From assembly GCA_021827715.1 (NCBI GenBank), contig JAKAUO010000010.1, forward strand, positions 1 through 59,425: DNA of 59,425 bases, written 5' to 3'. The stretch is from a bacterium (GTDB taxonomy: Bacteria; Babelota; Babeliae; Babelales; Babelaceae). The stretch's first letter is position 1. The number at the start of each line of letters is the position of its first letter. The notes below the pieces were generated by a model, which worked only from the letters and a program-made list of their open reading frames with translations, was not told where the DNA came from and did no database searches. The translations under genes were made by a program, and so were the position numbers. This document shows, one piece after another, positions 17,314-25,074 of this stretch.

Positions 17314-18075
17314 TTATTTCCTATATTCAATGGCACGTAACATAAGTGCATGGGCAGGCGCCGTTTTTAAATTTTGCTGAGGGTTCTTTTCTTGCAGCAC
17401 ATCATGCAAAAAAGTTGCAGAATCGGCAATACCGTTTTCTAATTGCATGGTCATGGCTTGCAAGGATGCACCGATAATGCGACGTATCATATACCGTAAA
17501 AACCCTGGCCCTTGTACGCGCACGCGGTACATAGTATATCGCTTTAAATAGATTACTGAAATAGCAGTAATAGTTCGCACGGTACTTTCTTTGTCATCAC
17601 CGGTGCAGAAAGATCTAAAGTCATGCGTACCGAGAAAAACATTCAAATTTTTTTGTAAGAGTGGTATATCGAATTTTGCGTAATAGGGTACACAATACCG
17701 AGCTAAAAAGGGTACCATCCGAGTAGGGCTTATATAATAATCATAGGTCTTTGAAATTACGCCATCCTGCAATTCAAAATCAGAGTCAACTAAGGTCACT
17801 TCCCGCAACATAATAGTTGGGGGCAATGCACCCTGCCATGCACGCTTTAATTTTTCTGCATCGATAACAAAATCTATGGTCACGCGGGCAACCTGTCCCC
17901 ATGCATGCACACCAGCATCGGTACGCGATGCACCAACTAAGCTTATGGGCCTTTTTTGAAATGCTTTAAAAAATGATTTTTCTAGTTGACCGGCAACGGT
18001 TATCTTTTTGGGTTGCCACTGCCACCCATGATAATCATACCCGTCATACGCGATCACTAATTTATAATAATACAC
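17314..18075 (-). CDS. truA: tRNA pseudouridine(38-40) synthase TruA
   Basis: Modifies uridines 38-40 in the tRNA anticodon arm. Catalytic aspartate sits in GASRTDAGVHAWGQ; other family segments are YDGYDYHGWQWQ, FRSFCTGDD and GPGFLRYMIRRIIG. 253 residues, normal length. It is packed between the ankyrin-type exported gene (one-base gap) and the exported GNAT (two-base gap), so all three are likely one operon. Confidence 0.95.
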   Translation of the reverse strand: MYYYKLVIAYDGYDYHGWQWQPKKITVAGQLEKSFFKAFQKRPISLVGASRTDAGVHAWGQVARVTIDFVIDAEKLKRAWQGALPPTIMLREVTLVDSDFELQDGVISKTYDYYISPTRMVPFLARYCVPYYAKFDIPLLQKNLNVFLGTHDFRSFCTGDDKESTVRTITAISVIYLKRYTMYRVRVQGPGFLRYMIRRIIGASLQAMTMQLENGIADSATFLHDVLQEKNPQQNLKTAPAHALMLRAIEYRK

Positions 18076-18076
18076 T

Positions 18077-18739
18077 TTAATCTTCTAAGTTAGCACCATT
18101 AAGTAAATTTATTATCTCCTCTAAATGAGAAGAGCTTTCTTTGCTTCCTCGAATGCGCATTAAATTTTCAAGTGGCGTCTGGCCCGATGTATCTTGCACA
18201 AAAGGGTTAGCTCCCCAACCTAATAACATTGTAGTAAACGTAGTATCATATCTACTTACTGCCCCATGCAAAGGTGTACGCCTGCAATCTATCAAAGAAA
18301 TAGTTTGATCAATAAAATTTACATCAAAATTATATTTTACCACCATTTTTTCTAAAATTTCTTGATTATATTGATATCTATAATCTTCGGTTAATTTCAT
18401 AAATATCATTCCCCATATAATTTTTTCATTTTTAAATGAAGCTAGTTTATGGGCTACTTTTCCCAAACATGATGTCCTTGAAACAATAGCACCCGCTATT
18501 TGCTGACATATGGGATCGAGCTTCCATCGATATGGCTCCGTTAAACCTTCAATTGCTCTATCTTTATCATTTAGCAATCTATCAACTATTGATGCTTCTT
18601 CAATATCTTTAAGTTCTGTGGACAAAAAATTACCCTGTTCACGTTCGCGCAAAAAATTAACAATATTTCTGTTGTTCTGAATGCCACTCACATCAGCAGC
18701 AATCAAAAAGATTAATAATATAAAATAATAATTTTTCAT
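18077..18739 (-). CDS. Exported protein with C-terminal ankyrin repeats
   Basis: 220 residues with a signal peptide (residues 1-20, MKNYYFILLIFLIAADVSG). The last third carries at least one good ankyrin repeat (RTPLHGAVSRYDTTFTTML, then WGANPFVQDTSGQTPLE) and a partial second. The N-terminal two thirds are helical and unrecognised. Exported ankyrin proteins are common among bacteria living in eukaryotic cells, where they bind host proteins. Its 3' end is one base from truA. Confidence 0.78.
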   Translation of the reverse strand: MKNYYFILLIFLIAADVSGIQNNRNIVNFLREREQGNFLSTELKDIEEASIVDRLLNDKDRAIEGLTEPYRWKLDPICQQIAGAIVSRTSCLGKVAHKLASFKNEKIIWGMIFMKLTEDYRYQYNQEILEKMVVKYNFDVNFIDQTISLIDCRRTPLHGAVSRYDTTFTTMLLGWGANPFVQDTSGQTPLENLMRIRGSKESSSHLEEIINLLNGANLED

Positions 18740-18785
18740 AATTTTATCCCTAAAATATGTATTCGATCGATTTTATTTTATTAGA

Positions 18786-18813
18786 TGGATCCCGGATCGA
18801 GTCCGGGATGACA
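18786..18813. repeat. 28-base dispersed palindromic repeat, copy 1
   Basis: A nearly perfect hairpin (GATCCCGGA ... TCCGGGATGACA) just upstream of the ankyrin gene. Almost the same sequence occurs at 42996-43023, and two relatives lie inside the element at 32096-32310. Confidence 0.85.
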
Positions 18814-18832
18814 CTTTGCAATTCAAGACTCT

Positions 18833-18870
18833 CTAAAAAAAAGGGGGCATTAAGCCCCTTTTAATTATTT
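18833..18870 (-). terminator. Rho-independent terminator of typA
   Basis: On the minus strand AAAAGGGGC, loop TTAAT, GCCCCCTTTTTTTT, starting about 12 bases after the typA stop codon. Confidence 0.88.
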
Positions 18871-18882
18871 TTAAGGTAAAAC

Positions 18883-20682
18883 TTACTTACGCAATGTCGC
18901 GCGTAAAATTTTCTTACGTAAACGAACCGATGCAGGCGTTACTTCAATGAGCTCGTCGGGCATGATCCATTCCATACATGTTTCAAGTTCCATTTTTCTA
19001 GGAGGTTCAATTTTAACGGTATCATCTGAACCAGATGCACGCATGTTTGTTAATTTTTTAAGTCTGCATGGGTTAACATCCATATCATCACCACGGCTAT
19101 TTTCACCAATGATCATACCTTCATAAATAGGATCACCCGATTTAATAAAGAGAATACCGCGTTCTTGAATCATATTAAGAGCGTAGTCAGTTGAAGGACC
19201 ATTTTCCATGGAAACAAGAGCACCTTTGGTACGCATGGAGATATCACCTTTATAGGGTTGATAGCCAGAAAAACTAAATGTTGCAATGCCGGTACCACGT
19301 GTATCGGTTAAAAATTGGCCCCTGAAACCTAACAATCCACGAGAGGGCACTTCAAATTCTATGCGTACACGACCATTATCATATAATTCAAGGTTCTTCA
19401 TCTCAGCTTTCTTTTTGCCCAGTGATTCCATAATAACGCCTTGGTGTTCCTGCATAACATCAACCACCAAGTATTCAATAGGTTCACATTTAACGCCATC
19501 GATATTTTTATAAATAACTTCAGGAGCAGAAATTTGGACCTCAAAACCTTCACGGCGCATGTTTTCAATCAAAATACCTAAATGCAATTGTCCACGACCC
19601 GAGATCTTGAATGATTCAGGAGAATCGGTAGGGTCAACGCGCAACGCAACGTTAGTTTTTAATTCTTTATCAAGACGGTCTTTAATTTGACGCGAGGTTA
19701 ATAATTTACCCTCTCTGCCATTAAAGGGTGAATCGTTAACCGACATATAAAGAGACAATGTCGGCTCATCAATTTTAACATATGAATGCGGCAATGGATT
19801 ACCTACGTTACATAAGGTGGTACCAATAGTCACCGGATCAGTAAAACCAGTCACGGCTATAATATCACCAAATTCAGCACGTTGCGTTTCCGTGCGTTGC
19901 AAACCCAAGAAGTTATAAATTTTTGTAATTTTTGTTGGTTTGCTGACCGTATCATCCTTACACAAAACAACCTGCTCTCCCACAGAAAAACTGCCACTAA
20001 AAACACGACCAATAGCAATTTGTCCCAAAAAGTCTGAATGGTCCAAACTGGTAACCAACATTTGCAAACCATCAACTTCTTCAGCAGGCTCTGGAATAGT
20101 ATTAATAATAGTATCGAACAAAATCTTCATATCTGCAGTAGGACTTTCCGGGTTATCCGTAACAAACCCCATGCGAGATGAGCCATATAATATAGGAAAA
20201 TCGAGCTGGCTTTCATTGCGGGCAAGATCGAGAAAAAGGTCATGGATCAACCCTTCAGTGCGTGCAATATCTGCATCTTTACGATCAATTTTATTAATAA
20301 GAACAATAGGCTTTAAGTTTAATTCGAGGGCTTTATATAATACAAAACGTGTTCCCGGCAAGACCCCTTCTGCGGCGTCAACAAGTAATAAGAACCCTTC
20401 TACCATTTGCAAAGTACGCTCAACCTCACCACCAAAGTCACTATGGCCCGGGGTATCTACGATATTAATAAAATAGTCTTGATATTTAACACCGGTATTT
20501 TTAGCTAAAATAGTTATCCCACGCTCTTTTTCAAGGGCATTAGAGTCCATAACACGGTCAGAGGCATCATTTTGGATGGTTCCAGATTGACGCAATAATT
20601 TATCAACCAGCGTGGTTTTACCATGGTCAACGTGCGCGATAATAGCAATATTACGAATATTTGGTCTTGTTCTTTGTGTCAT
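18883..20682 (-). CDS. typA: Ribosome-associated GTPase TypA/BipA
   Basis: 599-residue translational GTPase related to EF-G, involved in 50S assembly and stress or low-temperature growth. It has the complete G-domain (AHVDHGKTT, DTPGHSDFGGEV, NKIDRKDA), domain II, the EF-G-like domains III and V, and the BipA C-terminus. Length is typical. A nested inverted repeat precedes it (20704-20773) and a strong terminator follows. Confidence 0.96.
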   Translation of the reverse strand: MTQRTRPNIRNIAIIAHVDHGKTTLVDKLLRQSGTIQNDASDRVMDSNALEKERGITILAKNTGVKYQDYFINIVDTPGHSDFGGEVERTLQMVEGFLLLVDAAEGVLPGTRFVLYKALELNLKPIVLINKIDRKDADIARTEGLIHDLFLDLARNESQLDFPILYGSSRMGFVTDNPESPTADMKILFDTIINTIPEPAEEVDGLQMLVTSLDHSDFLGQIAIGRVFSGSFSVGEQVVLCKDDTVSKPTKITKIYNFLGLQRTETQRAEFGDIIAVTGFTDPVTIGTTLCNVGNPLPHSYVKIDEPTLSLYMSVNDSPFNGREGKLLTSRQIKDRLDKELKTNVALRVDPTDSPESFKISGRGQLHLGILIENMRREGFEVQISAPEVIYKNIDGVKCEPIEYLVVDVMQEHQGVIMESLGKKKAEMKNLELYDNGRVRIEFEVPSRGLLGFRGQFLTDTRGTGIATFSFSGYQPYKGDISMRTKGALVSMENGPSTDYALNMIQERGILFIKSGDPIYEGMIIGENSRGDDMDVNPCRLKKLTNMRASGSDDTVKIEPPRKMELETCMEWIMPDELIEVTPASVRLRKKILRATLRK

Positions 20683-20703
20683 AGGTACTCAAAATAGGGA
20701 AAA

Positions 20704-20773
20704 AGAAGGTTAGAAATTGTACTTTATTCTTAAATATACAATTTCCTTGCCTTTCTGTCCACCAAACCTTCTT
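20704..20773 (-). other. Nested inverted repeat between the exported gene and typA
   Basis: An outer stem AAGAAGGTT (20704-20712) / AACCTTCTT (20765-20773) and an inner stem GAAATTGTA (20714-20722) / TACAATTTC (20738-20746), both perfect. On the minus strand the outer stem is followed by TTTTTCCC. It could be a large terminator for the upstream gene or a structured leader of typA. Confidence 0.55.
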
Positions 20774-20783
20774 TATTTGATTT

Positions 20784-21227
20784 TTATACGTGAGTTTCTT
20801 GAGTACTCTCTTCATACGCAGATGCCCGAGGATCCGCTTGCATAAACTCTGGTTGTTGTTCAAGATGATCAAGGAATTCTTCTATCGTAAGATTATCAAT
20901 AGCTTTTTTTTCAAGATCGCATACAGGAAATAATACTTCAACAAGTTCGATGGAATTTTCCTGAAATCCTCGATACAACGCAAGCCCTAATGCAGAAAAC
21001 CTCTCAGTTATGCGATATTTTCTTTCAGAGAAAGTCTTTTTGAAAATATACTGCCGGTCCATTTTAACGCTACTATTTTGGACATAGGCGCTTAAAATTT
21101 TTACTTTCTGCAACCGAGTAAACTCATGCGAAGTGATCACGGAAAAAACATCATAGATAGTAACAGCAGCCCGTATAGTCACGCAAAACATTATCAGGAA
21201 AAAAATAATTACTTTTTGCACCTTCAC
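20784..21227 (-). CDS. Small exported protein of unknown function
   Basis: 147 residues with a hydrophobic signal peptide (MKVQKVIIFFLIMFCVTIRA). The mature part is mixed alpha/beta by eye, with an acidic C-terminal 30 residues. No domain is recognised. It lies upstream of typA on the same strand, separated by the nested inverted repeat. An 18-base near-palindrome (21248-21265, GTATTAA...TTAATAC) lies just before its start and could be an operator. Confidence 0.6.
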   Translation of the reverse strand: MKVQKVIIFFLIMFCVTIRAAVTIYDVFSVITSHEFTRLQKVKILSAYVQNSSVKMDRQYIFKKTFSERKYRITERFSALGLALYRGFQENSIELVEVLFPVCDLEKKAIDNLTIEEFLDHLEQQPEFMQADPRASAYEESTQETHV

Positions 21228-21342
21228 CCCCCTAGCTCATTCTTAGAGTATTAAATTTTTAATACAAAATGCAATAAAGAAATAGGGTTGAAAAAGATAT
21301 CTTTCAAGAGTAATACACCTTTCCATTCCTGACTGGGCATTA

Positions 21343-21368
21343 AAAAAGCCCGCTTAAAGCGGGCTTTA
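21343..21368 (-). terminator. Rho-independent terminator of the rpsF-rpsR operon
   Basis: On the minus strand AAAGCCCGCTT / AAGCGGGCTTTTTT, 23 bases after the rpsR stop. Confidence 0.9.
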
Positions 21369-21390
21369 CAATTATTAAGTTTTTAAAAAC

Positions 21391-21666
21391 TTAATAATTT
21401 TGAGAATACGGCAAGAGCGCCATAGTGCGCGCTTTGCGAATTTCTCGCGAAACTAAACGCTGATAGTATGCTGCATTTCCTGAAATACGGGAAGGCAAAA
21501 TTTTACCACGTTCGGTTAAAAAACTTTTCAATAAATCGACATTTTTGTAATCAATAGCAGATTCTGGAAGTTCGCCAGAAGTAAAACGGCAACGTTTTGC
21601 TGCAGTAAAACCTGTTTTACGAACTCTTTTTTTTAAAAGACGACCACTTATCTTTAATTTTGACAT
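21391..21666 (-). CDS. rpsR: 30S ribosomal protein bS18
   Basis: 91 residues with the family core: [38 protein letters not shown] and [17 protein letters not shown]. It binds 16S rRNA with bS6 in the small-subunit platform. It follows rpsF after 18 bases and is closed by a strong terminator. Confidence 0.95.
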   Translation of the reverse strand: MSKLKISGRLLKKRVRKTGFTAAKRCRFTSGELPESAIDYKNVDLLKSFLTERGKILPSRISGNAAYYQRLVSREIRKARTMALLPYSQNY

Positions 21667-21684
21667 ATCAAATCCTTACTGCAG

Positions 21685-22098
21685 TTATTCTAATTCAAGA
21701 GTTTCTTCTTGAGAAACTTCTTTGTTATATGAATTGTATTCACGTGAGGGTGCGCTATCAAGCGATTCCGGACGATGGTATTCCAAGGGCCCATTTTCAC
21801 CAAGCGCCGTTACCACAAAACGCATCACCAATTCATTGTACTTGACTGCAAAGAAGGTTTTTAATGCATCAAGCAATGGTTTTTTTTCTTTATCTTCTAC
21901 TTCAAAACGAAGCAGGAAATAGACACCGTAATCATTTTTCCTTACCTGAAACGCAAGGTAATATTTACCCCAACGCTCAAATGAGATAAGAAATGCCTTA
22001 TGACTTTTAATAAGAGCAGCACATTGAGTTTCAATGGCTGTCGCCTCGTCTGAGGTGATGGTTGGGACCGCTAAAAACAGTACCTCATAGCGCATCAT
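21685..22098 (-). CDS. rpsF: 30S ribosomal protein bS6
   Basis: 137 residues: ferredoxin-like bS6 fold (MRYEVLFLAVP, WGKYYLAFQVRKNDYGVYFLLRFEV, NELVMRFVVT) plus an acidic C-terminal tail. AAAGGAA precedes the start. The common rpsF-ssb-rpsR order is shortened here: ssb is missing between the two genes. The leader has a possible S6:S18 control structure. Confidence 0.94.
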   Translation of the reverse strand: MMRYEVLFLAVPTITSDEATAIETQCAALIKSHKAFLISFERWGKYYLAFQVRKNDYGVYFLLRFEVEDKEKKPLLDALKTFFAVKYNELVMRFVVTALGENGPLEYHRPESLDSAPSREYNSYNKEVSQEETLELE

Positions 22099-22104
22099 AG
22101 AATG

Positions 22105-22135
22105 TTCCTTTACTAAACGGAAGTGTTACTTACAC
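22105..22135 (-). promoter_or_regulatory. Candidate S6:S18 autoregulatory leader of rpsF
   Basis: Just before rpsF the minus strand can form GTGT-aagta-ACAC and then TTCC(22119-22122)-loop-GGAA(22105-22108). The second stem contains a CCG triplet and buries the Shine-Dalgarno GGAA. In many bacteria a CCG-containing hairpin in this position binds the S6:S18 complex. The match is by eye only. Confidence 0.3.
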
Positions 22136-22165
22136 TAAAAAGCCCTACATATTGGCTTTTTTTAG
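22135..22165. terminator. Hairpin with T-runs on both strands
   Basis: CTAAAAAGCC / GGCTTTTTTTAG with a nine-base loop. It lies between two diverging genes (rpsF and the gene at 22226), so neither needs it as a terminator. It may insulate them or lie in the rpsF leader. Confidence 0.45.
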
Positions 22166-22225
22166 TTTTTTTGATAATAATAAGTATATCAAAGCTTACA
22201 TAAACCTCAAGAGGGAAATGATCAT

Positions 22226-22900
22226 ATGAACCTTATTATTCTATTTTTACCTCTTATTTTTTCTTTTTCACTTTCAGGATTTGATTCAGGATTTGAGTTA
22301 ACAGAAAGATCTCCCGTATCTGATGTAAACAGTTTAAAAAGTTTTATTAAGTATTTCCCTGATACTACCGCTACTCCCTTAACGGTTCAAAGAATAAGTC
22401 GTTTTTATAAACCTTCCAACCCTTTAAGCCCGACTCAAATTCACCTTTTGATTGCTGAAGCTGTTATTAAGCACCCTGACAAGTTTAAGCACGGTTTTAT
22501 AGAAGCTCGCAGAAGATGTATGGCCATTGCAAGACAATATCAGCAACAAAAAATCTCTGATGATTCCTTTTATACTCGAGCACAAGAAATACTCGGGACG
22601 CTTCCTGAACCCCCTTATGACGAATTTGACAATCTTATTACCCGTTTTGGCACGAATCAATCCAACGGAGCTGCCGATGTTCAAGATATTGCCTCTTTGA
22701 TAGATAAAACTCAAGCGCCCCTGCATACCATGTACTTACTTGCCAAGGTTATGAGGCTTCACCCGCACTGCTTTATAGACGCACAAAAACAGGCCGAAGA
22801 AAATTTTTTGGCAATACTCGCTCGCCAACCCCAAACTCCCGGCGAAGAACTTATCGCTTCATTGACCACCTTAGACATGGGGATAAACCTACTAAAATAG
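22226..22900 (+). CDS. Exported helical protein, tandem paralogue 1
   Basis: 224 residues with a signal peptide (about residues 1-18). Two helical units inside it resemble each other: around 53-103 (RFYKPSNPLSPTQIHLLIAE ... KHPDKFKHGFIEA) and around 150-200 (SLIDKTQAPLHTMYLLAK ... LHPHCFIDAQKQA). The same plan is found in the next gene, ten bases downstream. The repeat length and helical look are like a TPR or related helical repeat, but no family is certain. Confidence 0.66.
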   Translation: MNLIILFLPLIFSFSLSGFDSGFELTERSPVSDVNSLKSFIKYFPDTTATPLTVQRISRFYKPSNPLSPTQIHLLIAEAVIKHPDKFKHGFIEARRRCMAIARQYQQQKISDDSFYTRAQEILGTLPEPPYDEFDNLITRFGTNQSNGAADVQDIASLIDKTQAPLHTMYLLAKVMRLHPHCFIDAQKQAEENFLAILARQPQTPGEELIASLTTLDMGINLLK

Positions 22901-22909
22901 AGAGGATCT

Positions 22910-23506
22910 ATGAAAAATATTCTAATTTTTAGTTTGATTATATTTCAATTGCATGGATCAGAAACGGCGACAGATCTTTTTGATGAGGACCAATACTACC
23001 AAGATTGTCAGCTTTTAATGGATTTTAAGGCCGGTCGCACCTATGAGGGAAGCGCCATACCACTACAAGAGGTAAAAAGAGCAATCCAACGATATAAGCC
23101 AACTGAAAGCCCTTTAGAATTTAATATTTTTATTGCCCGGCTTTATGTAGATCATGATGCATTTAAAGATTGTTGCGCAGAAGCACAGGAACGCTGCAAA
23201 GCGAATATTAAGGCAATTAAGGGATGTTCATTTCACAAAGATAAAGAGACTTGGGATTACCTTCAACGCACGCATGATACACTTGCAAAACTTATTGATC
23301 CGATTCTTGAAAATTTTATTGAAAATCCAACCAATGCAAAAGACATTATCGAAATTAATTCCCTTGTTGACCTGCAACGAACTCCAGTAAGCTCACTATT
23401 ATTGCTTTCTCGAGCCCTCATAGCTCATAAGAAGTTATTTAGCAATGTAGAGCCCGCTCTAAACGAGCTTAATAGCGCCATTACACAACGCCTTAAAAAT
23501 ACTTAA
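22910..23506 (+). CDS. Exported helical protein, tandem paralogue 2
   Basis: 198 residues with a signal peptide (MKNILIFSLIIFQLHGS). It aligns with its upstream neighbour: RYKPTESPLEFNIFIARLYVDHDAFKDCCAEAQERC against RFYKPSNPLSPTQIHLLIAE..., and SLVDLQRTPVSSLLLLSRA against SLIDKTQAPLHTMYLLAK. It has several cysteines (C66, C67 and others) that could form disulfides outside the cell. It is in an operon with 22226 and followed by a terminator. Function unknown. Confidence 0.66.
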   Translation: MKNILIFSLIIFQLHGSETATDLFDEDQYYQDCQLLMDFKAGRTYEGSAIPLQEVKRAIQRYKPTESPLEFNIFIARLYVDHDAFKDCCAEAQERCKANIKAIKGCSFHKDKETWDYLQRTHDTLAKLIDPILENFIENPTNAKDIIEINSLVDLQRTPVSSLLLLSRALIAHKKLFSNVEPALNELNSAITQRLKNT

Positions 23507-23531
23507 AAAAAGGCGCCATTTCTGGCGCCTT
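23503..23531 (+). terminator. Terminator of the tandem exported genes
   Basis: AAGGCGCC (23510-23517), loop ATTTCT, GGCGCCTT (23524-23531). The stem is strong but the following T-tract is short, and it begins right after the stop codon. Confidence 0.7.
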
Positions 23532-23559
23532 AATCTCTATTCAAAAAAAGAAAATCTTT

Positions 23560-23661
23560 ATTAATCTACAAATTTTTGGTGTCTTTCCCAGCCGTCGCTC
23601 AGACGAGCTATGGCGGGCAGGCTATCTCGCGCATTTATAGCCATTAATCTACAAATTTTTG
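23560..23661 (-). repeat. Palindromic insert flanked by direct repeats at the repressor 3' end
   Basis: A 19-base direct repeat (ATTAATCTACAAATTTTTG at 23560-23578 and 23643-23661) flanks about 64 bases containing an imperfect palindrome (inner stem GCTC/GAGC). The right copy is the last codons and stop of the repressor gene. The left copy, read on the minus strand, again encodes E-R-H-Q-K-F-V-D-stop. The insert continues that frame as a 27-codon ORF starting at the TAATG overlap. Confidence 0.7.
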
Positions 23662-24318
23662 ATGGCGCTCGATGACGCGACCTAAAATTCTGAAATGATC
23701 TTTACCACGAATTAATGCCAATGGTGGCTGCTTGGTATTTAAAGACTCAAGAACGATAAAATCTTCAGTGTAGGTTACTTTCATAATCCCTTTAACCAAG
23801 GAATCCGTTCCATACTCCACAGCGGCAATATTACCAGATGTTGTTCGAGTTTCAGGAGAAACAATAAGAATATCACCCTTTTCAAACATTGGCGCAAGAT
23901 GGTTGCCATTAACCAATAAGGCAAACATAGAAGCATCTGCACGATTTAAAACAGGAATAAACATATCTTTGCATCCACTGGTAACCTGCATAAGCTGGTT
24001 ATTGTAAGGCGATGGATTTGAAGGAATTTCACTTACTACCGGAACTACCTGCACCTTCAAAGGGACATCAATAGAATCGGGCATAGTAACCTGATTTTCA
24101 ATATTGTCAGTGCGTTGACGTTGTTGAGCAAAAAGATCTATAGGAGTAATCTCAAAAGCCTTTGCTAATTTACGCAAAGAATCTTCGTTCCAGCGACGCG
24201 TACCATTTTTAATATGGGTAAGATAACTTTCAGACATACCTGTTTTTTCTGCCAACGTTTTAGTTGTCCACCCTTTTTCACGCAATAATTCTTTTACGCG
24301 CAATCCGGTTGATGACAT
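23644..24318 (-). CDS. LexA/CI-like transcriptional repressor, XRE helix-turn-helix + S24 domain without catalytic serine
   Basis: 224 residues. Residues 6-62 are an XRE helix-turn-helix (TKTLAEKTGMSESYLTHIKNG), then a linker and an S24/LexA C-terminal domain (about 110-215). In self-cleaving members the nucleophile sits in G-[DN]-S-M; here the segment is G138-N-H140-L, so serine is replaced by histidine, while the general-base lysine (K176 in SLVKG) remains. It should therefore bind DNA without RecA-stimulated self-cleavage. It diverges from rnhB; the AT-rich gap has a near-palindrome CGTTTTTTTTAAAAAAACG that could be its operator. Confidence 0.85.
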   Translation of the reverse strand: MSSTGLRVKELLREKGWTTKTLAEKTGMSESYLTHIKNGTRRWNEDSLRKLAKAFEITPIDLFAQQRQRTDNIENQVTMPDSIDVPLKVQVVPVVSEIPSNPSPYNNQLMQVTSGCKDMFIPVLNRADASMFALLVNGNHLAPMFEKGDILIVSPETRTTSGNIAAVEYGTDSLVKGIMKVTYTEDFIVLESLNTKQPPLALIRGKDHFRILGRVIERHQKFVD

Positions 24319-24414
24319 AGCAAACTCCTTCTATCGTTTTTTTTAAAAAAACGTGCTACTTTAAATAAAATATCTAATCATTTCTAATTGTACTGAAATA
24401 AAAAAATTTGTCAA

Positions 24415-25074
24415 ATGAAAAATATCGCCAAAAATAATATAGAGAAGCAAAACGCAGCGAATAATAAGATTCTATGCGGCATTGATGAGGTTGGTCGAGG
24501 CTGTCTTGCCGGCCCTGTGATAACAGCTGCTGTGGTCCTTAAAACCCCTAAAAAAAATTCACTTATAAAAGATTCTAAGCTTTTACAAGAAAATCAGCTG
24601 GAAAAAGCCTACACGTGGCTCCTAAAAAATAGCATATTTTCAGTCAGCATAGTGGACCATCGTGCCATTGACCGTCATAATATCTATAAGGCCACCCAAT
24701 TGAGCATGTGCCGTGCCTATTATCAATTGTGCGCTCTTATGCCTTTTCCGCCCACTGTCGTTCTTGTTGATGCCGTTAAATTGCCCTTACGCTGCGAAGT
24801 AATCAGCATAATTAAAGGTGAAAGAGAGTCTATTTCTATAGCTGCGGCCTCTATAGTAGCAAAAGTAACTCGAGATAGGCTCATGAAAAGACTTTCTGAG
24901 CGATTTCCCATGTATAGGCTAGATTGCCACAAGGGGTATGCAACTAAAATTCATTACAATGCCCTTCTTGCTTACGGAAGTTCACCGATACATAGGCTTT
25001 CTTTTCTTAAAAAATTAAAAGGTGCTCAATCGCGGGATTTAAATGACCAATTAGGTTTTCTGAATTATGAATAA
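24415..25074 (+). CDS. rnhB: Ribonuclease HII
   Basis: Removes ribonucleotides from DNA (RNA:DNA hybrids, single misincorporations). It carries the signature CGIDEVGRGCLAGPV (D24, E25), LVDAVKLP and SISIAAASIVAKVTRDRLM with its aspartate, and the HKGYATKIHY loop. 219 residues, normal length. The start has no clear ribosome site, but no better Met precedes the first motif. It overlaps the next gene by eight bases. Confidence 0.94.
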   Translation: MKNIAKNNIEKQNAANNKILCGIDEVGRGCLAGPVITAAVVLKTPKKNSLIKDSKLLQENQLEKAYTWLLKNSIFSVSIVDHRAIDRHNIYKATQLSMCRAYYQLCALMPFPPTVVLVDAVKLPLRCEVISIIKGERESISIAAASIVAKVTRDRLMKRLSERFPMYRLDCHKGYATKIHYNALLAYGSSPIHRLSFLKKLKGAQSRDLNDQLGFLNYE

